Origin: Pseudogemmobacter bohemicus
GTDB taxonomy: Bacteria > Pseudomonadota > Alphaproteobacteria > Rhodobacterales > Rhodobacteraceae
Direction: 5' to 3'
NCBI RefSeq assembly: GCF_003290025.1
Contig: NZ_QNHG01000001.1
Location: 1,449,319-1,513,318 of the forward strand
Length of the DNA: 64,000 nucleotides
Both the position numbers and the translations under genes were made by a program. How positions within the stretch are numbered: position 1 is the first letter of the stretch; every line of letters begins with the position of its first letter. The notes under the pieces are model-generated. The model saw only the letters and a program-made list of their open reading frames with translations, was not told the origin of the DNA and searched no databases. Below are positions 44,551 to 52,965 of the stretch, piece after piece.

Positions 44551-46431
44551 ATGGCCAAAAGCCCTGATGATCAGCCGAAGAAAAAGAACAAGGGCACCTC
44601 GGCCCTGACATGGCTGATGACCGGTATGCTGATCCTGGGGCTTGGCGGCTTTGGCGTCAGCAATTTCGGGGGCACGGTCAATTCCATCGGCTCGGTCGGC
44701 AAGATTGATCTGTCGGTGCGCGACTATGCCCAGGCGGTGCGCGACGAGGCGGCAAAGCTGTCGCAGCAGCTGGGCACCCGGATCGCGGTGCAGCAGGCCA
44801 TCGGCTTCGGCATCGACCGCCAGGCGCTGGCCGGGCTGGTGACGCGGGCGGCGCTGGACAATGCGGCGCTCTCCTTTGGGCTTTCGGTCGGCGATGCCAC
44901 CGTGGCGCAGGAAGTGATGAAAGAGCGCGCCTTTATCGGAAGTTCGGGTACATTCGACCGCGCGGTCTACCGCGAGGCCCTGTCCCGCGCGGGCTGGCGC
45001 GAGGCCGAGTTCGAGGAAAACCTGCGCCGCGATGCTGCGCGGACGCTTCTGTCGGGCGCGGTAACGGGCGGCTTTACCGCGCCCGGGGCCACCACTGATG
45101 TGATCTATAAATGGGTGGCCGAGCGGCGCGGCTTCTCGCTGATCCGCCTGACCGAGGCAAGCCTGACCGCGCCGCTGGCCGAGCCCGACGAGGCAGCCGT
45201 CAAAGCCTGGTATGATGCAAGGATCGCCGATTTCACCCGTCCCGAATCAAAGCGGATCCGTTATGCGGTGCTGCTGCCCGAGACCATTGCCGTCGGTCTG
45301 CCGGTCGAAGAAGAAGATATCAAGGCGATGTATCAGGCGCGGATTTCGGAATTCGTGACGCCGCCGCGCCGGCTGATCGAACGTCTGGTCTATCCCGATG
45401 AGGCCGGTCGCGAGGCGGCTCTGGCCCAACTGACCGCCGGCGAGGCCACATTCGAGGATCTGGTCAGCGCGCGCGGCCTGTCCATGGATGCGGTCGATAT
45501 GGGCGATGTCTCGGAGGCCGCGCTTGGCGAGGCTGGGCCTGTGGTCTTTGCCGGCGCCGAGGGCGCGGTGGTTTCCGCCGACACCTCGCTTGGCCCGGCC
45601 TTGTTCCGCATCAATGGGCTGCTGCCCGGCGAAGAGACCACCTATGAAGAGGCGCGTGACGATCTGGCCCAGGAAGTGCGGCTGGAGGTGGCCCGCAAGG
45701 AGATCAACCTGAAGATCGACGAGATCGATGACCTGCTTGCCAGCGGCGCCAGCCTTGACGAACTGGCCGGCCAGACCGGCATGGTGCTGGGGCAGATCGA
45801 CTATGTTGCCAGCGGCCCCGGCGCACAGACCGATGACAAGCTTGAGGGCTACCAGGCCTTCCGCACCGCCGCCAATGCACTGCAACAGGGCGATTTCCCC
45901 GAGGCGATCGCCCTTGATGATGGCGGTGTGGTGGCGATGGAATTCGTCGAAATCCTGCCCCCTGCCCCGATCCCGTTTGAAACCGCAAAGCCCGAGGCCC
46001 AGGCCGCCTTGCAGCAGGACCGGCTGAAAGCGGCGCTGGATGCACGCGGGCTTGAACTGAAGACCGCCGCCGAAAGCGGCAGCGATTTCGCGACGCTCGG
46101 CACCGTCGAGGCCGTGGCCGAGACCTCGCGCGACGGGGCGACGACCGAAAACATCCCCGCCGCCGTGCTGGAGGCCGCTTTCGCGATGAAAGCCGGCGAT
46201 ATCCGTCTGGTCGAGGATGGCAGCTTTATCGGCCTGTTGCGGCTGGACCATGTGACTGCGGCCCCCGAAACCGGCGATGAGGCCGAGGCGCTGAAAGCCG
46301 CCATTGCCTCGCAGCTGGAGCAACAGGTCGCCCAGGATGCCTTTACCGCCTTTACCGCCAGCATGGCGGATCAGGCCGGGATGACCATCGACCAGAATGC
46401 CATCAACCTTGTGAATTCGGGCCTGCAATGA
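44551..46431 (+). CDS. PpiD-type periplasmic folding chaperone/peptidyl-prolyl isomerase
   Basis: 626 residues. One N-terminal transmembrane anchor (ALTWLMTGMLILGLGGFG) and a SurA-like N domain (VRDYAQAVRDEAAKLSQQLG) precede a PPIC-like centre (LIERLVYPDEAGREAALAQL) and a C-terminal helical part. It matches the PpiD/SurA_N_3 group found directly before trpE in Rhodobacterales. ATG 44551 (MAKSPDDQPKKK) is the start; the stop overlaps the trpE start (ATGA). Whether it has isomerase activity is uncertain. Confidence 0.87.
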   Translation: MAKSPDDQPKKKNKGTSALTWLMTGMLILGLGGFGVSNFGGTVNSIGSVGKIDLSVRDYAQAVRDEAAKLSQQLGTRIAVQQAIGFGIDRQALAGLVTRAALDNAALSFGLSVGDATVAQEVMKERAFIGSSGTFDRAVYREALSRAGWREAEFEENLRRDAARTLLSGAVTGGFTAPGATTDVIYKWVAERRGFSLIRLTEASLTAPLAEPDEAAVKAWYDARIADFTRPESKRIRYAVLLPETIAVGLPVEEEDIKAMYQARISEFVTPPRRLIERLVYPDEAGREAALAQLTAGEATFEDLVSARGLSMDAVDMGDVSEAALGEAGPVVFAGAEGAVVSADTSLGPALFRINGLLPGEETTYEEARDDLAQEVRLEVARKEINLKIDEIDDLLASGASLDELAGQTGMVLGQIDYVASGPGAQTDDKLEGYQAFRTAANALQQGDFPEAIALDDGGVVAMEFVEILPPAPIPFETAKPEAQAALQQDRLKAALDARGLELKTAAESGSDFATLGTVEAVAETSRDGATTENIPAAVLEAAFAMKAGDIRLVEDGSFIGLLRLDHVTAAPETGDEAEALKAAIASQLEQQVAQDAFTAFTASMADQAGMTIDQNAINLVNSGLQ

Positions 46432-47936
46432 AACTGGAACCCTCCTTCGACGCCTTTGAGAAAGCCTGGGGAGAGGGGAAAAACCAGCTGATCTGGGCCC
46501 GGTTGGCGGCAGATCTGGACACGCCCGTCTCGCTGATGCTCAAGCTGGGGGAGGCGCGCAAGGACACGTTCATGCTGGAATCGGTGACCGGCGGCGAGGT
46601 GCGCGGCCGGTATTCGATCATAGGCATGAAGCCCGATCTGATCTGGCGCTGCCGGGGCGAGGCCTCGGAAATCAACCGCTCGGCGCGGTTCGATCCGGAT
46701 GGGTTCTCGCCGCTGGAAGGCCACCCGCTTGACACGCTGCGGGCGCTGATCGCGGAATGCCATATCGAGATGCCCGAGGATCTGCCGGCGGCCTCGGCGG
46801 GGCTGTTCGGCTATCTCGGCTATGACATGATCCGGCTGGTCGAACATCTGCCGGATGTGAATCCCGATCCGCTGGGCCTGCCTGATGCCGTACTGATGCG
46901 CCCTTCGGTGGTGGCGGTGCTGGACGGGGTGCGCGGCGAGGTGATCGTGGTGGCGCCGGCCTGGTATGAGAAAGGCGTCACCGCGCGCGCCGCCTATGCC
47001 CAGGCGGCCGAGCGGGTGATGGACGCGCTCAGGGATCTGGACCGCGCACCGGCGGTACAGCGCGAGATCGACGGGATGGCGATCTCGGGCGATCTGAGTT
47101 CGAATTTCACCCATGAAGGCTATAAGGCGGCGGTGGCAAAGGCGAAGGAGTATATCCGCGCCGGCGATATTTTCCAGGTCGTTCCCTCGCAGCGCTGGAC
47201 GATGGACTTCCCGCTGCCGCCCTTCGCGCTCTATCGGTCTTTGCGCCGGACCAACCCTTCGCCCTTCATGTTCTTCTTCAATTTCGGCCCCTATCAGGTG
47301 GTCGGCGCCAGCCCCGAGATCCTCGTGCGGCTCAGGGATGGCGAGGTGACGATCCGCCCGATTGCCGGGACGCGCAAACGCGGTGCGACGCCCGAAGAGG
47401 ATACTGCGCTTGAGGCCGATCTGCTGGCCGATCAGAAGGAACTGGCCGAGCATCTGATGCTGCTGGATCTGGGCCGCAATGATGTGGGCCGGGTGGCGAA
47501 GATGGGAACCGTACGCCCGACCGAGAAATTCGTGATTGAGCGCTACAGCCACGTCATGCATATCGTCTCGAATGTGGTCGGAGAGATCCGCGAGGGCGAG
47601 GACGCATTGTCGGCTTTGCTGGCGGGCCTGCCGGCGGGCACGGTCTCGGGCGCGCCGAAAGTGCGGGCGATGGAGATCATCGACGAGCTGGAGCCGGAAA
47701 AGCGCGGCGTCTATGGCGGCGGCTGCGGCTATTTCGCGGCGAGCGGAGAGATGGATTTCTGCATCGCGCTTCGCACGGCGGTGCTGAAGGATGAGAAGCT
47801 TTATATCCAGGCCGGGGGCGGTGTGGTTTATGACAGCGATCCTGAGGCCGAATATCAGGAGACGGTGAACAAATCCAATGCGCTTCGACGCGCAGCGCAG
47901 GATGCGGGGCTGTTCACCCGACGCGGAAACGGCTGA
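46428..47936 (+). CDS. trpE: Anthranilate synthase component I
   Basis: 502 residues. Converts chorismate and ammonia/glutamine to anthranilate. The chorismate-binding domain has AGDIFQVVPSQRWTMDF, PSPFMFFFNFGPYQVVGASPE (quoted in part), IRPIAGTRKRG, LGRNDVGRVAKMG, GTVSGAPKVRAMEIIDELEP and VYGGGCGYFAASGEMDFCIA. Coupled to ppiD by ATGA. No leader-peptide attenuator is possible in this position, so regulation differs from enteric trp. trpG/D/C are not in the window. Confidence 0.96.
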   Translation: MKLEPSFDAFEKAWGEGKNQLIWARLAADLDTPVSLMLKLGEARKDTFMLESVTGGEVRGRYSIIGMKPDLIWRCRGEASEINRSARFDPDGFSPLEGHPLDTLRALIAECHIEMPEDLPAASAGLFGYLGYDMIRLVEHLPDVNPDPLGLPDAVLMRPSVVAVLDGVRGEVIVVAPAWYEKGVTARAAYAQAAERVMDALRDLDRAPAVQREIDGMAISGDLSSNFTHEGYKAAVAKAKEYIRAGDIFQVVPSQRWTMDFPLPPFALYRSLRRTNPSPFMFFFNFGPYQVVGASPEILVRLRDGEVTIRPIAGTRKRGATPEEDTALEADLLADQKELAEHLMLLDLGRNDVGRVAKMGTVRPTEKFVIERYSHVMHIVSNVVGEIREGEDALSALLAGLPAGTVSGAPKVRAMEIIDELEPEKRGVYGGGCGYFAASGEMDFCIALRTAVLKDEKLYIQAGGGVVYDSDPEAEYQETVNKSNALRRAAQDAGLFTRRGNG

Positions 47937-47945
47937 GATCGCCGC

Positions 47946-48017
47946 CACGGCCGAGGGGGCGCTGCCCCCTCGCGCGGTACCCGCGCTCTCCCCCGGGATA
48001 TTTAGGGACAGATGAAA
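47946..48017. repeat. Intergenic palindromic repeat, copy 4
   Basis: After trpE: GAGGGGGCGCTGCCCCCTC hairpin, then CCCCCGGGATATTTAGGGACAGATGAAATG. The ATATTTA-GGACAGATGAAA block recurs at 56.06 kb. Confidence 0.65.
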
Positions 48018-48027
48018 TGCAGGCCCT

Positions 48028-48471
48028 TCAACGATTGTAGCGGATGAAGGGGGTTACTTTGGCGATGCGGTCATAGAGCTGGCGCGCGGTGCTGTTGAAG
48101 TCCTGGGTCAGCCAGTACACGCCGGGGGCGCCTTTTTCATCAGCGATGGCGTAGACCGCCTCGATCAGTTTACGGCCGAGGCCGGTGCCACGGCTTTCCG
48201 GGGCGACATAGAGATCTTGCAGGTAGCAGACATTTTCGATCTTCCAGCCGTGACGGTGGAAGAGGAAATGCGTCAGCCCCATTGGCTTGCCATCGACCAG
48301 GGCGATCAGGCCGGAAAAATCCTGCGGATCATCGCCCAGGAGCCGCGCGAAGCTGGAAGCATAGACCGCCTCGGGCACCGAGGTTTTATAAAAGTCCAGA
48401 TAGGCGGTCCAGAGACGGCGCCACGCGGCCTCGTCGTCAGAGCGTAGCGGGCGAATTTCGATCTGTGCCAT
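48028..48471 (-). CDS. GNAT-family acetyltransferase
   Basis: 147 residues from ATG 48471 (MAQIEIRPLRSDDEAAW). Acetyl-CoA binding motif VAPESRGTGLGRKLIEAVY, with YWLTQDFNSTARQLYDRI typical of the N-acetyltransferase tail. Substrate unknown. It is divergent from pccR. Confidence 0.87.
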   Translation of the reverse strand: MAQIEIRPLRSDDEAAWRRLWTAYLDFYKTSVPEAVYASSFARLLGDDPQDFSGLIALVDGKPMGLTHFLFHRHGWKIENVCYLQDLYVAPESRGTGLGRKLIEAVYAIADEKGAPGVYWLTQDFNSTARQLYDRIAKVTPFIRYNR

Positions 48472-48575
48472 CTGCCGGACCTTTCTGCCTGGGATCTCCA
48501 ACCCTGTCCTGGGCCTCACGGCAATGGCAGGACCAGTTTTCCCGCAGCGATGGCGCCAGCTTTGCGTGATTCCGC

Positions 48576-48616
48576 TTGACCCCATGCCTTTGCAAAAGGA
48601 ATTTTCGATTTGCAAA
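48576..48616 (+). promoter_or_regulatory. pccR promoter with PccR-type half-sites
   Basis: Promoter TTGACC (48576-48581), 17 bases, GAATTT. TTTGCAAA occurs at 48589-48596, inside the spacer, and at 48609-48616, around the transcription start, 12 bases apart. The reported binding motif of Rhodobacter sphaeroides PccR is a pair of TTTGCAAA blocks, so this looks like an autoregulatory operator, with wider spacing than the four bases I recall. Confidence 0.75.
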
Positions 48617-48629
48617 TACGGAGCCCGTC

Positions 48630-50027
48630 ATGGCCACGCAAAAACTCTATGCAGGGGTGAAACTGCGCGAAATTCGCGGCCGCCTTTCGCTGACGCAAAA
48701 GGCTTTCGCGGATAAGCTTGGGGTTTCGCTGCCCTATCTGAACCAGATGGAGAACAATCACCGGCCGGTCTCGGCGGCGGTTGTGCTGGCTTTGGCGCAG
48801 GAATTCGGTCTGGATGTGACCGAGCTGACCGTGGGCGAAAGCGAGCGGCTGGTTTCCGATATGCGTGAGGCGCTGGCCGATCCGGTCTTTACCGCCTCGA
48901 ACCCGCCGCTGGCGGATCTGCGGCTGGCGGCCTCGAATGCGCCGGCTTTGGCGCGGGCTTTCCTCGACCTGCACCGCGCTTACCGGCAGAGCCATGAGCG
49001 GCTGGCCTCGCTGGACGAGGCTTTGGGGCGCGAGGATGTCGGGCTGAAACCGTCCCCCTGGGAGGAGGTCCGCGATTTCTTCCATTATTGCGACAATTAC
49101 ATCGACGCGGTGGACCGGGCGGCCGAGATCTTTGCCGGCTCGGCGGAGCCGAAGCGCGACGTGGTGCGGCTGGCCCAGGATCTCTTGCGCCAGCGTGGGG
49201 TGTCTTTGCATTACGATGACGGCGTGCCGGTCCGGCATTACGACCCCGCGACACGGCGGCTGGTGATCTCGGGCCAGGCCCAGGATGCGACGCAGCGCTT
49301 CCAGCTTTTGCACCAGCTGGCGCTTTTGACACAGAACGATCTGCTGGAGGCGACACTGGATCTGGCACGCTTCTCGACCCCCGAGGCGCGCGATATCGCC
49401 AAGATCGGGCTGGCGAATTACTTCGCCGGTGCGGCGCTGCTGCCTTACCGCGCGTTTTTGCAGGCCGCCCGCGAAACGCGGCACGATCTGGAGCGGCTGG
49501 CGGATATTTTCGGGGCCTCTATCGAACAGGTGGCGCACAGGCTTTCCACCCTGCAACGGCCCGGTGCCAAGGGGATTCCCTTCTTCTTCGTCCGTGTCGA
49601 TCAGGCCGGCACCATCACCAAGCGCCACTCGGCCACCCGGCTGCAATTTGCCCGTTTCGGGGGCGCCTGCCCCCTGTGGAACGTTCATCAGGCCTTTGAA
49701 ACACCTGGGAAATTTCTGCGGCAATTCGTCGAGACGCCGGATGGAGTGCGCTATCTGAACCTCGCGCGAGAGGTCTCGAAACCGGCGGGCGCTTTCCTTG
49801 CGCCTGTGCGGCGCTATGCGATCGGCCTTGGCTGCGAGATCCAGCATGCGCCCGATCTGGTCTATTCGGATGGCCTGGACCCGCGCGGTCGCTTTGAGCC
49901 GATCGGCATTTCCTGCCGCATCTGCGAACGGATGAATTGCCATCAGCGCTCGGTCCCGCCGCTGGAGCGGCGGCTGAAGGTCGATCCGAATACGCGCGAT
50001 CTGTTGCCTTATGAGATTGCCGACTGA
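48630..50027 (+). CDS. pccR: PccR/ScfR-family transcriptional regulator
   Basis: 465 residues. XRE helix-turn-helix (residues 8-60: VKLREIRGRLSLTQKAFADK, LGVSLPYLNQMENNHRP), a central metalloprotease-like IrrE domain without an intact HExxH (LLHQLALLTQND), and a C-terminal DUF2083 domain with GISCRICERMNCHQRSVPPL. This is the short-chain fatty acyl-CoA regulator family; PccR controls propionyl-CoA carboxylase and the methylmalonyl-CoA route in Rhodobacter. GGAG precedes the ATG. No pcc genes are in the window. Confidence 0.88.
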   Translation: MATQKLYAGVKLREIRGRLSLTQKAFADKLGVSLPYLNQMENNHRPVSAAVVLALAQEFGLDVTELTVGESERLVSDMREALADPVFTASNPPLADLRLAASNAPALARAFLDLHRAYRQSHERLASLDEALGREDVGLKPSPWEEVRDFFHYCDNYIDAVDRAAEIFAGSAEPKRDVVRLAQDLLRQRGVSLHYDDGVPVRHYDPATRRLVISGQAQDATQRFQLLHQLALLTQNDLLEATLDLARFSTPEARDIAKIGLANYFAGAALLPYRAFLQAARETRHDLERLADIFGASIEQVAHRLSTLQRPGAKGIPFFFVRVDQAGTITKRHSATRLQFARFGGACPLWNVHQAFETPGKFLRQFVETPDGVRYLNLAREVSKPAGAFLAPVRRYAIGLGCEIQHAPDLVYSDGLDPRGRFEPIGISCRICERMNCHQRSVPPLERRLKVDPNTRDLLPYEIAD

Positions 50028-50050
50028 GACGCCGGCCCCGGCCGAGCCTC

Positions 50051-50524
50051 TCAGCCGCCGTAAAGCGTCAGCTCGGGCAGGCCGGTCAGCGGCAGGCCAA
50101 GCGCCTGATAGGCGGAAAGCGACATCAGCGCGCCGCCGCTGCCCGGGCGCAGCTCGACCGCCAGCGACTGACCACCTGGTGCCACCACACGGCCCTGGCC
50201 CCTGGTGGTGACCAGCACGCTTTGCACCCAGAGCCCGGTCTCGGCCGGCGGCCCGAGGGCAACAACCGCCTTCCCCAGCTCCCGCTCGCCCGAAACGACC
50301 GGTTTGGCCAGTGCGGCAGCCTTTTCGACATCCGAGGTCTTGTCCAGCGAGGCAGCGCTATGGCCGCTGGCACCAAGCGCCGTGGTCGACACCGCCGGGG
50401 CAAATTCGGTCGCCATGGCAGGCCCGGCCTCTGTCGGCGCCTCGCCGCGCTTTCCGAGCCCCTCGAAAACGGAACAGCCCGACAGGGCAAGCGACAGCGG
50501 CAAAAGGACAAGGATGCGGTTCAT
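50051..50524 (-). CDS. Hypothetical lipoprotein
   Basis: 157 residues from ATG 50524 (ATG 50527 is adjacent). Signal peptide and lipobox MNRILVLLPLSLALSGCSVF. The C-terminal half has a beta-rich domain with LWVQSVLVTTRGQGRVVA and LELRPGSGGALMSLSAYQAL-like strands. No clear ribosome site. Family not named. Opposite strand to moaA, head to head. Confidence 0.65.
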   Translation of the reverse strand: MNRILVLLPLSLALSGCSVFEGLGKRGEAPTEAGPAMATEFAPAVSTTALGASGHSAASLDKTSDVEKAAALAKPVVSGERELGKAVVALGPPAETGLWVQSVLVTTRGQGRVVAPGGQSLAVELRPGSGGALMSLSAYQALGLPLTGLPELTLYGG

Positions 50525-50567
50525 CATAGGACCGAGAATAGGCCGGTCTCTCCAGGCCTGCAACTCC

Positions 50568-50600
50568 CCGATTGATGGCCGATTGATGCCCGATTGATGC
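50568..50600. repeat. Three 11-base tandem repeats before moaA
   Basis: CCGATTGATG(G/C) three times in succession, in the divergent region between the lipoprotein and moaA starts. Confidence 0.8.
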
Positions 50601-50635
50601 TTGTGGCAATGGCCCGCCGCCCCTATTTTGGGCAA

Positions 50636-51685
50636 ATGAACAACACGGCCCCGCTTATCGACCCTTTCGCGCGCGCCATCCGCTATCTGCGGGTCTCGGT
50701 GACGGATCGCTGTGACTTCCGCTGCACCTATTGCATGGCGGAACATATGACCTTTCTGCCCAAGGCCGAGCTGTTGTCGCTGGAGGAGCTGGACCGGCTC
50801 TGCTCGACCTTCATCGGGCTGGGGGTGACGAAGCTGCGGGTGACGGGCGGCGAGCCGCTGGTCAGGCGCGGGATTATGACCTTCTTCGAACAGATGGCCC
50901 GGCATCTGCAATCGGGCGCGCTGGAAGAACTGACGCTGACAACCAATGGCAGCCAGCTCGCCCGCTATGCGACAGCGCTGGCAGAGCTGGGGGTCAGGCG
51001 GATCAATGTCTCGCTGGATACGCTGGAGCCCGCGAAATTCGCCGCGATCACCCGCTGGGGCCGGCTGGCCCAGGTGCTTGACGGCATATCCGCCGCCAAA
51101 GCTGCGGGGATGCGGGTCAAGATCAACACCGTCGCACTGAAGGGCTTCAACGAGGACGAGCTTTTCCCGCTGATCGACTGGTGCGCCCGCGAGGGCCATG
51201 ACATCACCTTTATCGAGGTGATGCCGATGGGCGAGATGGGCGAGGAGAGCCGGCTCGACCAGTATTGGAGCCTGCGCGATCTGCGCGCGCGGCTGGCACA
51301 GCGCTTTACCCTGACCGATCTGCCAGAGCGCAGCGGTGGCCCCGCGCGCTATATCCGCCTGGCCGAGACCGGGCAGAAGATCGGCTTCATCACGCCGCTC
51401 ACGCATAATTTCTGCGAAAGCTGCAACCGGGTGCGGCTGACCTGCACGGGCGAGCTGTATATGTGCCTTGGACAGGAGGATATGGCCGATCTGCGCGCGC
51501 CGTTGCGGCTGCATCCGGATGATTCGGCGCCGCTGGAGGCCGCGATCCGCGACGCCATTGCACGAAAGCCGAAAGGGCATGATTTCGATTACGGTCGCCA
51601 GCTTGCCGGCACAGCGCCCAATGCCGGCGCGCAGGGTCTGATTCGCGGTCAGATGAGCCGACACATGAGCCATACCGGCGGCTGA
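50636..51685 (+). CDS. moaA: GTP 3',8-cyclase (molybdenum cofactor biosynthesis)
   Basis: 349 residues. Radical SAM enzyme, first step of molybdopterin synthesis. The cluster motif [16 protein letters not shown] (CxxxCxxC), the S-adenosylmethionine GGE in [14 protein letters not shown], and the C-terminal second cluster [20 protein letters not shown] are present. The protein ends SHTGG, with the Gly-Gly tail needed for activity. ATG 50636 ([14 protein letters not shown]) is the start. Confidence 0.96.
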   Translation: MNNTAPLIDPFARAIRYLRVSVTDRCDFRCTYCMAEHMTFLPKAELLSLEELDRLCSTFIGLGVTKLRVTGGEPLVRRGIMTFFEQMARHLQSGALEELTLTTNGSQLARYATALAELGVRRINVSLDTLEPAKFAAITRWGRLAQVLDGISAAKAAGMRVKINTVALKGFNEDELFPLIDWCAREGHDITFIEVMPMGEMGEESRLDQYWSLRDLRARLAQRFTLTDLPERSGGPARYIRLAETGQKIGFITPLTHNFCESCNRVRLTCTGELYMCLGQEDMADLRAPLRLHPDDSAPLEAAIRDAIARKPKGHDFDYGRQLAGTAPNAGAQGLIRGQMSRHMSHTGG

Positions 51686-51705
51686 CCCCCTCCCCCCAAA
51701 CGAAA

Positions 51706-51749
51706 TTCCCCCGCCCGGCAGCACGAGGGAGAGCTGCCGGGCGGGGGAA
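51706..51749. terminator. Bidirectional terminator between moaA and hmuP
   Basis: CCCCCGCCCGGCAG, a 12-base loop, CTGCCGGGCGGGGG: a 14-base perfect stem with TT before and AAA after. Confidence 0.85.
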
Positions 51750-51829
51750 AGTCTGAGGCGGATTACCCCCGCCATTCAGGACTTTTGGTCAGTCATTTGG
51801 TATCGCGGAGTGCGTTCGCAGTACTGAGG

Positions 51830-52000
51830 TCACTTGGTAAGGATAAGCTTGCCCTGGCGCGTGATGCGCAAAGTATAGACCTGACCATCCAGCACGATCT
51901 TGGCCAGCGAACCGCCATCGGTCAGCACCCGCGCCTCATGCACCGGGGTCGCATCGTTTTGCAGCCATGGAGTCAGAGCGGTATCGGTATGTGCGTTCAT
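51830..52000 (-). CDS. hmuP: HmuP-like hemin uptake protein
   Basis: 56 residues. The C-terminal part HEARVLTDGGSLAKIVLDGQ with YTLRITRQGKLILTK is the HmuP signature (small cytoplasmic regulators of haem-uptake genes). Its ATG overlaps the stop of the small gene upstream (ATGA). It lies apart from haem-transport genes here. Confidence 0.8.
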   Translation of the reverse strand: MNAHTDTALTPWLQNDATPVHEARVLTDGGSLAKIVLDGQVYTLRITRQGKLILTK

Positions 52001-52119
52001 TTCACGGCCCCCACGCGTTCGATCAGAGCTTCCAGTGCAGCTGAAGGGGCCGTTCCGGCCGCCGCCTGACGCAGCAGTTCCACCAAAGGAAGCCGGTCGC
52101 CCGTTGCAGGTCGGGTCAT
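51997..52119 (-). CDS. Small protein coupled to hmuP
   Basis: 40 residues, MTRPATGDRLPLVELLRQAA at the start, helical. GGAG lies six bases before the ATG and the stop overlaps hmuP. It has no recognised family. Confidence 0.6.
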   Translation of the reverse strand: MTRPATGDRLPLVELLRQAAAGTAPSAALEALIERVGAVK

Positions 52120-52523
52120 GGTCTTCTCCATCGCCTGTAAGAGAATTTCTGGCTGTGCTCCGGAGAGCCTGGCTGAGCTGCGTCTATTCCTGACTGATTT
52201 ACTTTGTCATGTCAAGCAATGATGCCTGCCGGGTTCATCAATATGTTGCCGGTTGTAGCTGTTGTAGCGGGACAGCGGAACTTGCACTGAATGACAACCA
52301 AAGTTGCACCATGCGAGTCTCGTAAAATCAGTGAGTTTGAAGTGATGCGTGGGATCTCCGGTCACCGTCACCGTGCCGGAGTTTCGGGGTTTGGAGGATG
52401 TGACGCATCTCCCTCTTGTCCCCCTATCCCACGCCCCGCCCTCTTAGCACAAAGCGTTCCAGCGGAAAACATCTCTCTCTGGCGCCCTGCCCGCCCCGGT
52501 TAAACGCTCCCTTAAAGCCCGGC
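52120..52523. other. Intergenic region with a candidate hmuP promoter
   Basis: On the minus strand TTGACA (at about 52216) is followed by TGACAAAGTAAATCAGTCA, a sequence with TGAC/GTCA ends that could be an iron-type operator. Beyond it, to the methylase fragment, no gene is seen. 52350-52390 contains a GGTCACCGTCACC palindrome. Confidence 0.4.
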
Positions 52524-52805
52524 TTAAACGGTGGCCAACTCGGCCTTCAGATAGCGCCACGCTCGGCCGTCGAAGGATCGCAGATCGTCCCAGACAGGAG
52601 CCGGAGCCAGGGACGCGTCTGCCATCCGCGCCACGAGAGCGGATGCGGCGAAACTGTTTCGCTCGACATGGCACACAGTTCGATATCCGGGCTCTGCGAT
52701 ATGCAGGCCGAGATCGAGGCCTCCGACGCCGGCGCAAAGGCTGATGCCGCGAAGGTCTTCATGTCTTCCGGTGGAACAAAGAGCCACACGAGAGATCCTT
52801 TCCAT
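52524..52805 (-). pseudogene. Truncated DNA cytosine methyltransferase
   Basis: Reads LRGISLCAGVGGLDLGLHIA then VCHVERNSFAASALVARM and DDLRSFDGRAWR, the N-terminal S-adenosylmethionine motif I and motif II region of C5 methyltransferases. It then stops (YLKAELATV) before the catalytic PCQ motif, so roughly three quarters of the protein is missing. It overlaps com at its 5' end. No function expected. Confidence 0.78.
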
Positions 52806-52965
52806 CGCGATCGGGCCGCTGCGGGTGTGGGCTCTCGGGCCTCAGATGGTTGAAGGCGCGGCAGCGCGGGCATTTGATCTGCACCGCGCCGGTGAACGCG
52901 CCTGCCGTCATTTTGAACAGCAGGCGCTGGCATCCGCAACAGCGGACTTCCGTCCAGACCGTCAC
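52759..52965 (-). CDS. Com-family zinc-finger regulator
   Basis: 68 residues, GTG start overlapping the stop of the adenine methylase (GTGA). Cys residues in VRCCGCQRLLFKM and QIKCPRCRAFNHL form the Zn site of Com, the small translational activator of the Mu mom modification gene. The protein carries an extended basic tail. Its presence marks the locus as Mu-like phage DNA. Confidence 0.85.
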   Translation of the reverse strand: MTVWTEVRCCGCQRLLFKMTAGAFTGAVQIKCPRCRAFNHLRPESPHPQRPDRDGKDLSCGSLFHRKT

